Assembly (NCBI GenBank): GCA_021234155.1
Contig: JAJEKV010000011.1
Span: forward strand, 20,354,677 to 20,418,676
Direction of reading: 5' to 3'
Length of the DNA: 64,000 nt
DNA from: Isoetes taiwanensis
Taxonomy: Eukaryota; Streptophyta; Lycopodiopsida; Isoetales; Isoetaceae
Part shown: positions 49,490 through 61,799 of the stretch, piece after piece
How the letters are laid out: the number at the start of each line of letters is the position of its first letter
Position numbering within the stretch: position 1 is the first letter of the stretch
Position numbers and translations under genes: made by a program
Notes under the pieces: model-generated
The model's database searches: none
Seen by the model: only the letters and a program-made list of their open reading frames with translations
Told to the model about the DNA's origin: nothing

Positions 49490-51904
49490 ACTGAAACTAG
49501 AATTTTTTGGGTGAAGATATCCGCCCTTAATTAATGACTAGAATTAAATTCCTACGGCTATTTTTAATTAGGCCTTTTTAGGAAGGATTTTTTTTCTCTC
49601 ACCTCTTCTCCAACGATTTTGCTTCTGAAATTGGCGATCCGATTTGCTTCTGAAATTGGCGAATCGATTCAAGGAAGGGTTTCATGTCAAGAATTCAAGG
49701 AAGTATTTCACTGGCGATTCAAGGATTCAGGGAAGCGTTTCTGTGAAGGAAGCAAGGAAGCGTTTCAGTAGCATCAATCGGCAAGGGAGCGTTTCAGTAG
49801 CATCAATCGACAGTTTCTGGAGATGTTTTTCTCTTCTTTGTGATGAAGATTGCCATCCTAGAAGCATCAGGAGTTTTAGGTTGTCAAAATCAATTTTGCG
49901 CCCTAACTTAAAGTTTTGCCCTGTCTTCTATTTTCCTCATGAACTCGGCCCTTCTGTGTTAGAGTTGAATACGAAAGCATATAATTAGATATCTAAGAAT
50001 AGCTTCAGACCACCGGCTTTGCCCAGAAATCCTTGTCATTTTTCCTTAAAATCTAGTTTTTCTTTTCTTTTCCACTGCCATTCATTTGTCAGCTCTATTG
50101 GGCGATTCAGATCGTGCATCATGCATTGCCTTTTTGAGGTCTGTATTAGGAAAAAAGCTGCTCCATGATTTCTGAGTTCTTCTTACAGTTTCATCAGGGA
50201 CTTGTTATATTTGCGAGGAATATGCATATGGCCAGTACCAGCGGGATGTGTTTCTATGATATACTGCTGCAAATCTGAGGTTGTTTTTCTTACATGTTTC
50301 TAGGACATTTTTCTTTTCTTATATTGTATCTTATATTCCTGACTTTATACTTTATTTCTAGTTAAGTTAGATGATTGTGTTGATGAAAGATTGCCATGGT
50401 CACGGGGGGTCTTTGGTAGATGCTTTATGCTTATATGCTATAAGGATGCTTTGCTATAAGATTAGAGAGAGTGCAAACTATGCATTGACCTCTTTTACTG
50501 GTCTAGTCACTCTTACAATCTCTCTGTTCATTTTAAGGTAGGTTCTTCTCCTTTGACGTTTATCTGCTATTAGGCGTCATTCTCATCAGATCTGCCTTTA
50601 AAAGGGTTCCTGGCAACTAACCATTATGGCATTACACTCTGTTGCGGTATTTCTATAGAGATAATGTGCTTGGTCTTGCTAGAAATCTAGTTTATATTCA
50701 CTAGCAACATTGTAACAAGACATTGGGCTTGAGACTTTTATTGCCAGTAGCCATATCATTTTCTCATGTTCAAACTTACCTTCTACTTTCTGCTTCGGAT
50801 AGGTCAGTTCTAATTTTGGAATGTTATCTTAGCTTCAGGTAATCCTTTGTTGATAGTATCAAAGAAAGGGCTTTTCACCTTTACTCTAAGGGTAGTATCC
50901 AAAGCTACATTGGCCAATGACCAGAGTTGTCAAAAGAGCGGAAATAAGCTCTCTTTTCTGGTAACTCTTCCTTGACAGATTTCTATTCGCAGTTAATAAA
51001 ACTGCCTATCTTGCTTAACAACATTCTAGAATAGAACTGCCCATTTTTCTTAACAACATTCTAGAAGCATTTCTTAGCTATTAGATCAGGATATGATGTT
51101 CATACTTTCCTGGTTTAATTAGCAAAGTGAATATTGTAAAAGCACATAAATTCATTGCCACAAGCAAACTTAAATGGTTTGGTCTCTTGCGGAACTGACA
51201 ACTAGAAAGGATTTGCAAGATGAAATTGTAATTTCCTAGCTTTAGAGATGCAAAGTGGATGAGCTTATTGATGCGCTTATTTCCAATTCTTTGAAACCTT
51301 TGCAATCTCTATTAGCAGCTGCCTAATTATGTTTTAGTAATAGTTGTTTGTGGGAACAATGGAAATACTACTATACTAGGGTTCAAATCCCTTGGTGCCT
51401 TGAACTTCAGAAACTCAATCATCAATGTTTTGATAAATGCAGCCATCAATGTTTTCATGAACCAGTCATTAATGTTTTAACAGATAAAACTTGCATCAAT
51501 ACTCTTGAAAAACTTGTATCAATACTCTTGGAAGACTTGCATCAATTTTCTTGCTAAACTTGCATATATGTCGTGACTTCTTACTTCAAAATAACAATGG
51601 TCTTACTTCAAAAGTTCAACGAACCTTTCTTAATTTGTTATAGAAACCATTAACGATTTTAGGTCACAAGACATTAATTATGTAATGGAGAAACACATAA
51701 TAGTTATTCATAGTGACAAACTAGAACAATAAATCACAACTAAAAACCACATTATGTAACTAGTAGCAGTTATTCAACACATTAACCCACTTAGTAATAT
51801 CACTTTATTTTAGTACCAGAATTGGGTGTTAAGTGCCAGAATTTTTGGGTGTTAAAACTGGTCTCAATTCTTAGTTAATCTTACCCCATGGAGTTTATAA
51901 TTGC
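49490..51904. other. Spacer between GGAAACCCTTCC foldbacks
   Basis: About 2.4 kb without a recognisable gene. Near 49625-49800 short direct repeats occur (TTGCTTCTGAAATTGGCGAT twice; GGGAGCGTTTCAGTAGCATCAATCG twice). The rest is AT-rich with short frames. If the flanking foldbacks are termini, this is the body of a non-autonomous element. Confidence 0.4.
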
Positions 51905-52335
51905 ATGTGGAAACCTAACCTATTTTCCTTCTCATGTGGAAACCTAACCTGTTTTCCTCCTCCTGTGGAAACCCTTCCTATTTTCCTCCTCCTGTGGAAA
52001 CCCTTCCCAATTTCCATCATGCAAGGAAATCGGGAAGGGTTTCCACTCAAAATTTGAATTTTGAGTGACGTGCGCTCGATGGACGTGCGCCTTAATGTCG
52101 AACGTCCGTGTGGAAAGCTCACGTGTGTAAATATTTTGAAAAAAAATAATTTTGTGGAAACCCTTCCGGGTTTTAATGGAAACCCTTCCGGCTTTCCAAT
52201 ATGGAAACCCTTCCGGCTTTCCATGGAAACCCTTCAGGGTTTTATTGAACCCCGGAAGGTTTCCAGGGTTTCGTGGAAAGCCGGAAGGGTTTCCATGGAA
52301 AGCCGGAAGGTTTCCATTGAAACCCGGAAGGGTTT
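51905..52335. repeat. Clustered GGAAACC(C/T)TTCC repeats with foldback
   Basis: 51905-52035 holds four copies of TGTGGAAACC(C/T)(A/T).CCTATTTTCC in direct order and one inverted (GGAAGGGTTTCCAC). 52155-52335 is a larger foldback: GGAAACCCTTCCGG(C/G).TTTCCAAT copies on the left, reverse-complement GGAAGGGTTTCC copies on the right. Long proline/glycine-rich frames across it are artefacts of the repeat. Confidence 0.8.
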
Positions 52336-52403
52336 CGTGGGAGGCCAACCCCAATCGGGCGTACTTCAAACCATCGATTGGAGGGGGCAGAAGCGTCGTG
52401 AGT

Positions 52404-52692
52404 ATGTCGAACCCTAATCTCCCTGACGGGTTTATAGAGAAGGTCCTGCTTCAAAAAGCCGGATTTATGCGATCCGGCCTTGGTTTTCAGCTACTTCCAA
52501 GCACCGTATCGTTACATTTCTTCCAAATCTTTTTGGCAAAGCCGACTCTCAGGAAAGTATCATCCGTTTATGAGTCAAGTTAGTTTCAAATTGCGTAAGA
52601 GAAAGAGGATACAGGTATTGTCTGACGTCCATGCTTCATTTAAAGATGTAAGATGCAATTCTGAGCACAAACGGAAAAAAAATTGGTTGTGA
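52404..52692 (+). pseudogene. Possible F-box protein start, frameshifted
   Basis: ATG at 52404 opens MSNPNLPDGFIEKVLLQ, a common F-box opening (LPxxxxxxxL). In the neighbouring frame the next helices read ALVFSYFQAPYRYISSKSFW and QSRLSGKYHPFMS, as in F-box or F-box/PP2 proteins. One frame change near 52450 separates them. A donor-like CAG|GTATTG follows at 52616. Later sequence (52690-53050) is coding-like in pieces (EKWLHLYFRRRAKEELIWRY) but not assignable. Moderately tentative. Confidence 0.35.
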
Positions 52693-54175
52693 TGGGTAAA
52701 GGAATTGTTGATACCTTGAGTCCTCCCAATGGCTTTAGCTCCGCCATAGAAATGCGGTTGATGTATTTTTCAGATACACATTATTATGTTGCCCTTTTAC
52801 TACCATGCATCCTTTTCCCTTAATTCGACTTGTAGTCTACCACTCACGCGGCAGAAAGTGGAGTATCGCTGAGCCAAAGGTTTTAATTTAGGTCCATGCT
52901 ACGGAGGCCCATGAGAAATGGTTGCATTTGTATTTTAGACGAAGGGCCAAAGAAGAACTGATATGGCGCTACCATGTTCATACAAATTCTTGGTCAAAGA
53001 AGGAAGTTTTTATACCGAATCTGTTAGAAAATTATCGTACATGAGATTGGGTCCGAAGGAGGAGCTTTATTTGGCAGGCGGCCCCGCTCTTGAACCCACG
53101 TAAGATATTGTTGGTTTTATCTTGAGGAGGATAAAGAAAAAATACGTTCTCATTCCGCAGTCCAAGATAACCGTGGAAAGTATGGCCTATGAAAAACTTC
53201 TCCTTTCCGCTTCTTAAACAGAATTGAAAAGGCCCAATGGAAAATGTGCTTTTCATTGGGATGCATAACATGGTAGAGTGCTAATCAGAACTTGCCTTTC
53301 ATTATCGGACTTTAATATATAACCTTAAATTCTAGAATCAAAATTATGCTCTGGAAGTTTTCATTTGTCCGGTACCAAAGAATAGCTGGTGTGTAGATGC
53401 AAGTTCTTGTGCACCACGTAACATTTATTTGGCGCTATGCGGCCTCTTCGTATGATGAAGAAGATATATTAAAATGTCTTTTTTTACCTTTCTAGGTGAT
53501 TATTGAAGATGTGTTTTGCATTCCAATGCTTTTCATTAATATAATTTAAAAATATCGCATGGCGGAAGTATCCGCTCGTAAACGTTTCGCTTTTGTGCAA
53601 CCGTAATAAAGTGCATATACCTTACCCTACTATTGTGCCTTCAACTATACCGAGCATGCCTTGCTTTGCCCGTGCCTTCAACTATAAAAAGTAATGATAT
53701 CTTCAAATTTTGAGATAGTGTGTAATTTGACACCTTTGACACAAGTATGTTCAAGTCAAGGACTCCGGTTGATCATTTATATTCCAACTTATTTGTAATT
53801 TGTAAGTGACTTTTGAATATGCCGCTAACGTTAGTAGCTTTGAAACCCGAAAGTGCTTCCAAAATATGGTGATGAGAGACTTATCGACTCGCTTAAATGC
53901 CATGGTAGAAGAAAGGTTATCCAAGCAGCTTGAGAATTGGCTACTTAATGCGAATCAGGTTTTCGGCGTTTTTGGAAGAAGATGCAAGCTTTATCTCGTT
54001 ACCTATGACTCGATGCAAAGAGAATTTTGAAAAGGATCAACAAATATGGAGGTAAATCGTTTATCCGTATAACCTATGTGGTCAAAAACAAGGACTAGGG
54101 AAATTTAGAATGTGACTTTATTCTTACCTTGATCTTTTAAGGCATTCAATAGGTCATCGCTGAAATCATGCATGC
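52693..54175. other. Stretch with no clear gene
   Basis: Includes the possible downstream part of the F-box-like gene (to about 53100) and an isolated plus frame 53806-54030 (..MVMRDLSTRLNAMVEERLSK..) without a signature. A TGCCTTCAACTATA word is repeated at 53637 and 53673. Confidence 0.3.
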
Positions 54176-54730
54176 TTGAAATCATGCAGTTTGGCCTTTG
54201 TCCGTGAGCCACCATTGGAAACACAGATTAATCTGAGGAAAATAAAATATGGGGGTAAGGAAGTTATTGCCCTAAACAATAGCATGACCGAGCAGCCTTT
54301 GCTTTTCAACATTGTTTCGCTTTGCAAAAGTGCAGAAACAAAGGAACCTACAATATTTTAGTCGCCCCGCATGGCAAAATTTGCAATAGTTTTTGAAGGT
54401 CCTGATGTGCCGGGTAATCACATTGTGCCTGCTTTTGTGGAGAGTGGGAGCGTGTCCGATCGCGCAACAAGCTTTCAACTCCTTGGCTCATCGTGATCTT
54501 GAGCATTCGTGGACCGCGATGATTTCTGGATATATTGATTGTGGACAATCGTGATATGCTCTTAGAGTCTACCATAAGATGCAAGAAGACATTGTGGATG
54601 CTAGCAATCACACCCTATAGCTTCGTTGAGAGCTTGTGCTAAAGCAAAAGATCCGGAAGGAGGCAGCAAGTACATATTATGATCCAAGAAAAGGGACTTG
54701 AAAGGGATGACTTTACTATCGAGAGATCCC
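54176..54730 (+). pseudogene. Pentatricopeptide-repeat (PPR) relic
   Basis: Fragments of a PLS-type PPR protein; such proteins bind organellar RNA. In shifting frames one reads ..SCAETKEP.., then QAFNSLAHRDLEHSWTAMIS and GYIDCGQS-ALRVYHKMQED (54465-54590), then ACAKAKDPEGGSKYI..IQEKGLERDDFT (54625-54715). The HRDL..WTAMISGYI.CG and A..VY.KMQE patterns are characteristic. At least four frame changes occur in about 550 bp and no initiation region is seen, so this is a broken copy. It lies just upstream of the LRR gene on the same strand. Confidence 0.7.
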
Positions 54731-55039
54731 CGATGAAGGTCACTTTCTAGGCAAAACAGATTTTATATTCTCGCTTTTGAATCAAGACATGTTTTACATT
54801 TGAAACCAAGTTGTGCTTGTAAGTCTACGTTAAATGTTATCTTCATATCATCTCAGATCCGAGGTTAGCTAAATAATCCTTATTCATTATTTACTTATAT
54901 ATATGAATGTCTTCATATTCTTGCTTAAAACTACTATTTCCAATTTATAACATTATTATGCAAAGATGGCAACATTTGCTATGGTTTAAATGTCATAAAT
55001 CACATTCAAACAATGTTCTTATTACTACAAACTTGATGC
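54731..55039. other. Between PPR relic and LRR exons
   Basis: AT-rich; no supported exon. It could be intron of the LRR gene. Confidence 0.35.
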
Positions 55040-56060
55040 AATGGGGATTGCTTGTCCGGCTTGAGCAGTTTGTCCGTTGCAAAAAACTCTCTTTCGCTTT
55101 ACCATCTACTATTGGGAGCTTGCACAAAGGTAAGTAAATCAGATTTTAAGCACCGTAATGCATCGTTCCCCGAAGTTTTCTATTCACGAAACAAAGTTCT
55201 TTAACATGATATTAACTTTTCTCTTCTTCTTGTTTTAAAACCACCGGGCGCTTCTTAATATCGCTGATAATCAAATAAAACATCTTCCCGCATCTTTGGG
55301 AAGTCGTGGACCAAATTGGCGCTTCTTAATATCGATAATCAAATAAAACATCTTCCCCGCATCTTTGGGAAGTCGTGGGTCCCTTTGAAGAACTTGTTGC
55401 AAATGGTAAGCTTCATGCTTTTATTTTTCTTTTGTTGTGGAGTGTGTTTGCAAATTGTAGAGTGACAAATCATTGTTTCTAAAATAGAGTATTGCCAAGC
55501 TAGAAGCAGATAAGAAATGTCTCGCCATGCAAAAATCGCTGCTCTTTCTTTTTGATCTTTTGGGAACCTCGCCCATTCATAATCGTTTTTCAAAGATAAT
55601 GGAGGCAATTATTTGAGTACATATATAACTACTTTCTTTATAGGCAATTTGATAGAGGAGCTTCCCAAGACCGAGCAACTTAAGCAAACTGAAAACACTT
55701 GAATTATCCGAAACAAAATTGTGCGGTATGGATGCTACTTTATATCTTAAGAATGGCGATGCTTGGTTTTAATAAAATTGTTGTTCTTCAAGCGGCTTCC
55801 TGCATCACTTTTAACAGACCTTAAGGTGTTACAAACTTTGTCTTTGCATGGGAACCCATTCACACTTGAACAACTTCAACAGTATTGTAAAGTCTGCAGT
55901 TTTTCTCGCATTAAGTACACTCGATTCCCCGATATGTTTATGACGAAATTTTAGATGGATAACTATGAAGCGTATGAAGGGCGTCGGGAGAAAAACGTTT
56001 GACAAGCAAATAGATACAAAGGTGATGACAAACTCAATGATTATTTGATGAAGGCATTGA
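55040..56060 (+). pseudogene. Plant intracellular leucine-rich-repeat protein gene, 3' part, indel-ridden
   Basis: Five exons with LRR readings. (a) 55040-55129, LLVRLEQF..KLSFALPSTIGSLHKG, then a GTAAGT donor. (b) 55246-55404, RLLNIADNQIKHLPASLGSRG, repeated internally 71 bp later, then GTAAGC. (c) about 55640-55715, NLIEELPK..LKTLELSENKIVRYG (with indels). (d) about 55793-55885, RLPASLLTDLKVLQTLSLHG and NPFTLEQLQQ. (e) 55950-56050, MDNYEAYEGRREK..DKQIDTKVMTNS. The order, and the C-terminal (Y/F)EAYEGRR.KKFDKQID tail, match plant cytosolic LRR proteins of the At5g07910 type; no kinase, NB-ARC or membrane segment is seen. N-terminal exons were not found. Indels break exons b, c and e. Confidence 0.65.
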
Positions 56061-56699
56061 TAGAAAATAGTTTGGTTGAATGCAAGTTGAGATTTATTTC
56101 ATAAAAGTGTGATGATCATCATGGAACGAGATCATCACTATACAAACATCCTGTGGTGGGCATGATTCCAGTTTTCAGTGCTTCCGATTAAGTAAAAGAG
56201 CTCATGTCTCTCGACTTTGGTTAACTATTATATACGTTGTATCGGGGCCAAGGTTGATTCTGTAAAACTTGTGTTTTGTACCCTCGAAGGACCGCATTTA
56301 TTCTGATCGCAGCAAGACACCTTGCATATCCAATAGTAAAGAACAAAGGCTTTGTTTGTAAAAAGAATGTGTTTTCTCAAACATGGATTTTTTTCAAATT
56401 TCAAAGTGACCAAGATCGTGGAATTAGCCATTTACAAGTTGCTATAAGAGCTAAGGTTCTATGCCATATATGAACCTTTGACTAGAGGGTTAAACAAGTT
56501 GTTATTATAGAACGTTCTGGCACCTTCTAAGTAAGCAACATAAAAATTTTGTCTATCTATGCTGCTTCTTAGTTTCTATATAGGGCCTCACATTCCATCA
56601 TTTGTGGATAAAGCATTGCGCATTATTTATGGCCATTCAAAATTCCGGGATATTGAATGCACAGATTGCTCCATTAAACTTAGGAGCTTTTGGCTAGCA
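56061..56699. other. 3' flank of LRR gene, no further gene recognised
   Basis: Contains GTTTGGTTGAATGCAAGTTG..TTTATTTCATAA, the presumed 3' UTR, repeated at 57230. Other frames are short. Confidence 0.4.
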
Positions 56700-57050
56700 A
56701 CTTATGTTTTGTGATAATGCTTTCATTATATTGTTATCGTGATCGTGAACAAAGGCAAACTAATAGAGCAAATGAAGGGATTCGATGTGTGAAAGAATAT
56801 ATGATGTTTATCTTACAATGCCTTTGTTTCCATTGCGATGGACCTTCATTTGGCACATGGTATCTTTTTCATATGACCAGGATCCATAAGGACAAAAACC
56901 TTGCCTTTACATGCTTCCATTTGTGGTAATGCCTTCACTATAGTGTTGTCATGATCGTGAACCAAGGCAAGAACTAATAGAGCAAATGAAGGATTCAATA
57001 TCTGTGAAAGAATGTATGATATTATCTTACAATGCCTTCGTTTTAGGGTT
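56700..57050. repeat. ~220-bp tandem duplication
   Basis: GTGATAATGCTTTCATTATA...GATCGTGAAC.AAGGCAA.ACTAATAGAGCAAATGAAGG...GTGAAAGAAT.TATGAT..TATCTTACAATGCCTT occurs at 56711 and again near 56927. Confidence 0.75.
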
Positions 57051-57084
57051 CCTTTTTTTGTATATGGTCACTATTTCAGTTTTA

Positions 57085-57270
57085 AGGTTGCTTATTTCGT
57101 ATGAAAGGCATCAAAGAGAGGAGTTTGACAAGCAAATAGATACAAATGTGATGATGAATTTGACAAGCAAATAGATACAAATGTGATGACGAACTCCCGA
57201 TTATTTGACGGAGGCATTGATAGAAAATAGTTTGGTTGAATGCAAGTTCAAATTTATTTCATAAGAGTGT
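57085..57270 (+). pseudogene. Duplicate of LRR last exon and 3' UTR
   Basis: Reads YERHQREEFDKQIDTNVMMN, homologous to the last LRR exon at 55950-56050, then the same GTTTGGTTGAATGCAAGTT 3' UTR. Within it the word GACAAGCAAATAGATACAAATGTGATGA is repeated in tandem (57126, 57161), duplicating DKQIDTNVM. A partial gene copy, so not functional alone. Confidence 0.65.
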
Positions 57271-57784
57271 AATGATGGTCATTGAGCAAATCTCCATTAT
57301 ACACACGTCTGCAGTATAGGTCAAGAATTAGCACATAATAGGTCAAGAATTAGCACATAATGGAGAGCACAAACAGGGGATAATGTCGGGTAATATCCGG
57401 TGCAATAATATTGTCTTTTAACAATGATTTCACAATTTATCTTCAATGATTTCTCTCAAGGTTTTACAATGTTTAATGCACTTTCAAAAGCATATAACCT
57501 ATGCATCGTACTTACAAATGTGGCAATACATGCTCAACAATTATATTTGATTGAACATTTTTTTTTGCTTACGTTGGAGGATAATGCACCTTCAGGAACA
57601 AAAAAATGCAAGGTTACATTAAACTTTAAATCATGCATACGACTTGAACAAATCTCTAAACCAAGTAACCTAAGTGACTTACCATGTCTCCTTTGCGCAT
57701 TTGAGTTATAACACACAAAATATTCGCAAGATTACACATTTGTTAACATTTGTTCCACATTTAGGATCAGATTAAATCCACCAT
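57271..57784. other. Between LRR duplicate and APO exon
   Basis: A 21-bp tandem pair (GTCAAGAATTAGCACATAATA twice, 57319-57360). The plus frame 57424-57711 lacks a family signature. If the APO gene continues downstream on the minus strand, its next exon should lie here or further left; I could not see it. Confidence 0.35.
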
Positions 57785-58175
57785 TTAGCACAAACTATAA
57801 TATTCTGCTCCATTACCGTCTATACATGTTGGAGCACCTGTGTTTGCCTCTTTCATCAATTCAAAGGCCAATTCCGTCGCACATTCCTGTACCACCATGG
57901 GACTACTTTGCCTCACGGCCGGATACTCAGGAATGTCAACTCCTGCTTGGATGCACAATTCTACTACTGCTGGTATCCATGGGACCTCAAACCATTGCAC
58001 ATGCCTTATTGGAGGATCTAGCCTATCATAAACATGATAACATTCTACAGGAAAAATAACATCTTCAAGTTCGGCATCAATCCAATGATGATGGCCCTTG
58101 CGTTGTGAACAACCAGGTCCTCGACAGGATCTCAACCGATGCCCCTCACTCCCAACAAATACTTCCTCGCAATAG
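57785..58175 (-). CDS. APO-domain protein exon (plastid RNA-processing family)
   Basis: Minus-strand exon after a clean acceptor (TTTTATGCAG at 58185-58176), phase within a Gly codon. It reads YCEEVFVGSEGHRLRSCRGP, then HHHWIDAELEDVIFPVECYH, VYDRLDPPIRHVQWF, PAVVELCIQAGVDIPEYP. These are the hallmarks of an APO repeat (C-Y-C-x-E-V-x-V-G-x-x-G-H, H-x-W, PAVVELC-x-Q-A-G). Known APO proteins are chloroplast or mitochondrial RNA-binding factors for group II intron splicing and photosystem I accumulation. The VESxHxYDRLxxPI form resembles the first of the two repeats. The frame is intact to a TAA at 57785; a GTAATG donor inside (GAC|GGTAATG near 57810) may mark the true exon end. Other exons were not identified. 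Confidence 0.75.
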
Positions 58176-58339
58176 CTGCATAAAAATCGTTAATAATGAT
58201 TTTTTCTGTCAAGTATATTGCCGATGCACAAAGACTTGCCAAAACGTTTTTTGACAATAAAAATAATCATCACATTATTACTAGAGGGATGATTACACAA
58301 TCTTATCCACAGCTATGAAATACAAATGGTCACTCCTTC
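58176..58339 (-). other. APO intron sequence up to LINE insertion
   Basis: AT-rich sequence upstream (minus sense) of the APO exon. The LINE fragment starts about 160 bp from the exon. Confidence 0.45.
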
Positions 58340-59729
58340 CGAGAATCCAAACTAATCATTAGCGATGTTGGAGTAAAACAGGGGATGCACACTCTCCCCC
58401 ACTTTATTCTGACCAGTACATTGACCAATTAGAGGAGTTTCTCAAGAATTCAAATTGCTGCTTTCCACGTCTCTTCCAAGAAATGGTAATACTCCTCCTA
58501 TATGCCGATGACCTGCTGTTATTTTCCCATACATTTAGTGATCTGCAAAGACAATTGGACGCTTAGGGAGAATTTTGTTTACTGATTTGGTTTAGTCAGG
58601 AACCTAAACAAGACTAAGGTCTTGAGCTTCGGGATGAAACCCGCTGACCTGTTTTATCAGGGGGAATTGATACAGCCATCTCAGTCCTATAAATACTTAG
58701 GACATGAGATATTTACAGGGAGAAGAACTTGGACAAAGGGCATTGACATCAGAATTGCCGCAGCCTTGAAAGCATTCTACGCATTAGCAAACACCTGCCG
58801 GCATGCGCACATTACCCATTGGCCGCGAAAGAAGTCATTCAAACCCCGTGACACCGGTTTATATTGTATGCAAGCGAGATTTGGGGGGCCCTCGTTGTGC
58901 AAGTCTAAATGGCAAGAAATTGAATCAATCCAGAAAACATGGTTGCATATGACCTTGAGGGTGAAGAGGGCAGTCCCGTATGAAGTTATGCTATTTGATA
59001 GCGGGTCATATCCGCTGGAAATTCAATCCATGAATAACACCCTGAGATACTTAGATCAAAAGAAGAAAGCACATGATGATTCCCCGATACATCTGGCACT
59101 TAATGCAGCAACAAAATTGGAATCCGATGGCGTATGGCTGGTATAAAGATTTAACCAAATGGTTTGGCAGATGAAACCTAGCTATCTCCACATACTCAGA
59201 CGAGTTCAAGGCACATGCCTTTAGCTCATACGGTGATCTATCTTCCAAGAAAAAAGTGCAATATTACATTAGGGACTTCAATCCCAAGCGAATTCATGGT
59301 ATTCAATCAGTATTTTCCCCCACAAGATATGTTTCCGGGCAAATAAGGACAATCGCGATGTATCCGCATGAGCTCCCACCATCTAATGATTGAAAAAGGC
59401 AGATGGATGAAACTGGAAGAAGATCAAAGAATCTGTAGTTGTGAAGACGGTGTAGAAACCGAGTACCATGCCATTTACTTATGTCATAAGCATGATACCC
59501 TTCGTGCTAAATATCCTTTGGTTGCTTGGAATTTACCCCTGGACGAGATATTTCAACATCACCCTATACACTCCCTCAGTTGGGATGTTTCCTTTGGGAA
59601 CTTTTACATAACACAGAAACATTGGAGTATGAAAGTTGTTTCTTCATATCCCACATCTGTTGACACATTTGTATGTTTGTTCCATAGCCCACGGGCTTCT
59701 ACGGACGTTAATAAAATTTATTATTATTA
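58340..59729 (+). mobile_element. LINE fragment, RT to 3' end, frameshifted
   Basis: Non-LTR retrotransposon remnant. RT motifs: GVKQG.TLSPTLF (near 58371-58412), then LLLYADDLLLFSHTFSDLQR (YADD at 58501-58512). It continues in frame 58622-59146 with QPSQSYKYLGHEIFTGRR and the downstream thumb-connection region. The C-terminal block 59368-59730 shows GRWMKLEEDQRICSCEDGVE and H-x4-C (HAIYLC), like the LINE at 14.4-15.1 kb. The 3' tail is ATAAAATTTATTATTATT. Frame changes near 58400-58620 and 59150-59370 and no endonuclease; 5'-truncated. It lies beside the APO exon, possibly within its intron. Confidence 0.78.

Positions 59730-61799
<2,070 letters not shown>

Noticed and set aside
51944-52583. 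Frames of 109-143 codons rich in PSGFPWKP, GRVSIETRKG and similar
   Set aside because: They are readings of GGAAACCCTTCC repeats in several frames and both strands, not a repeat protein.
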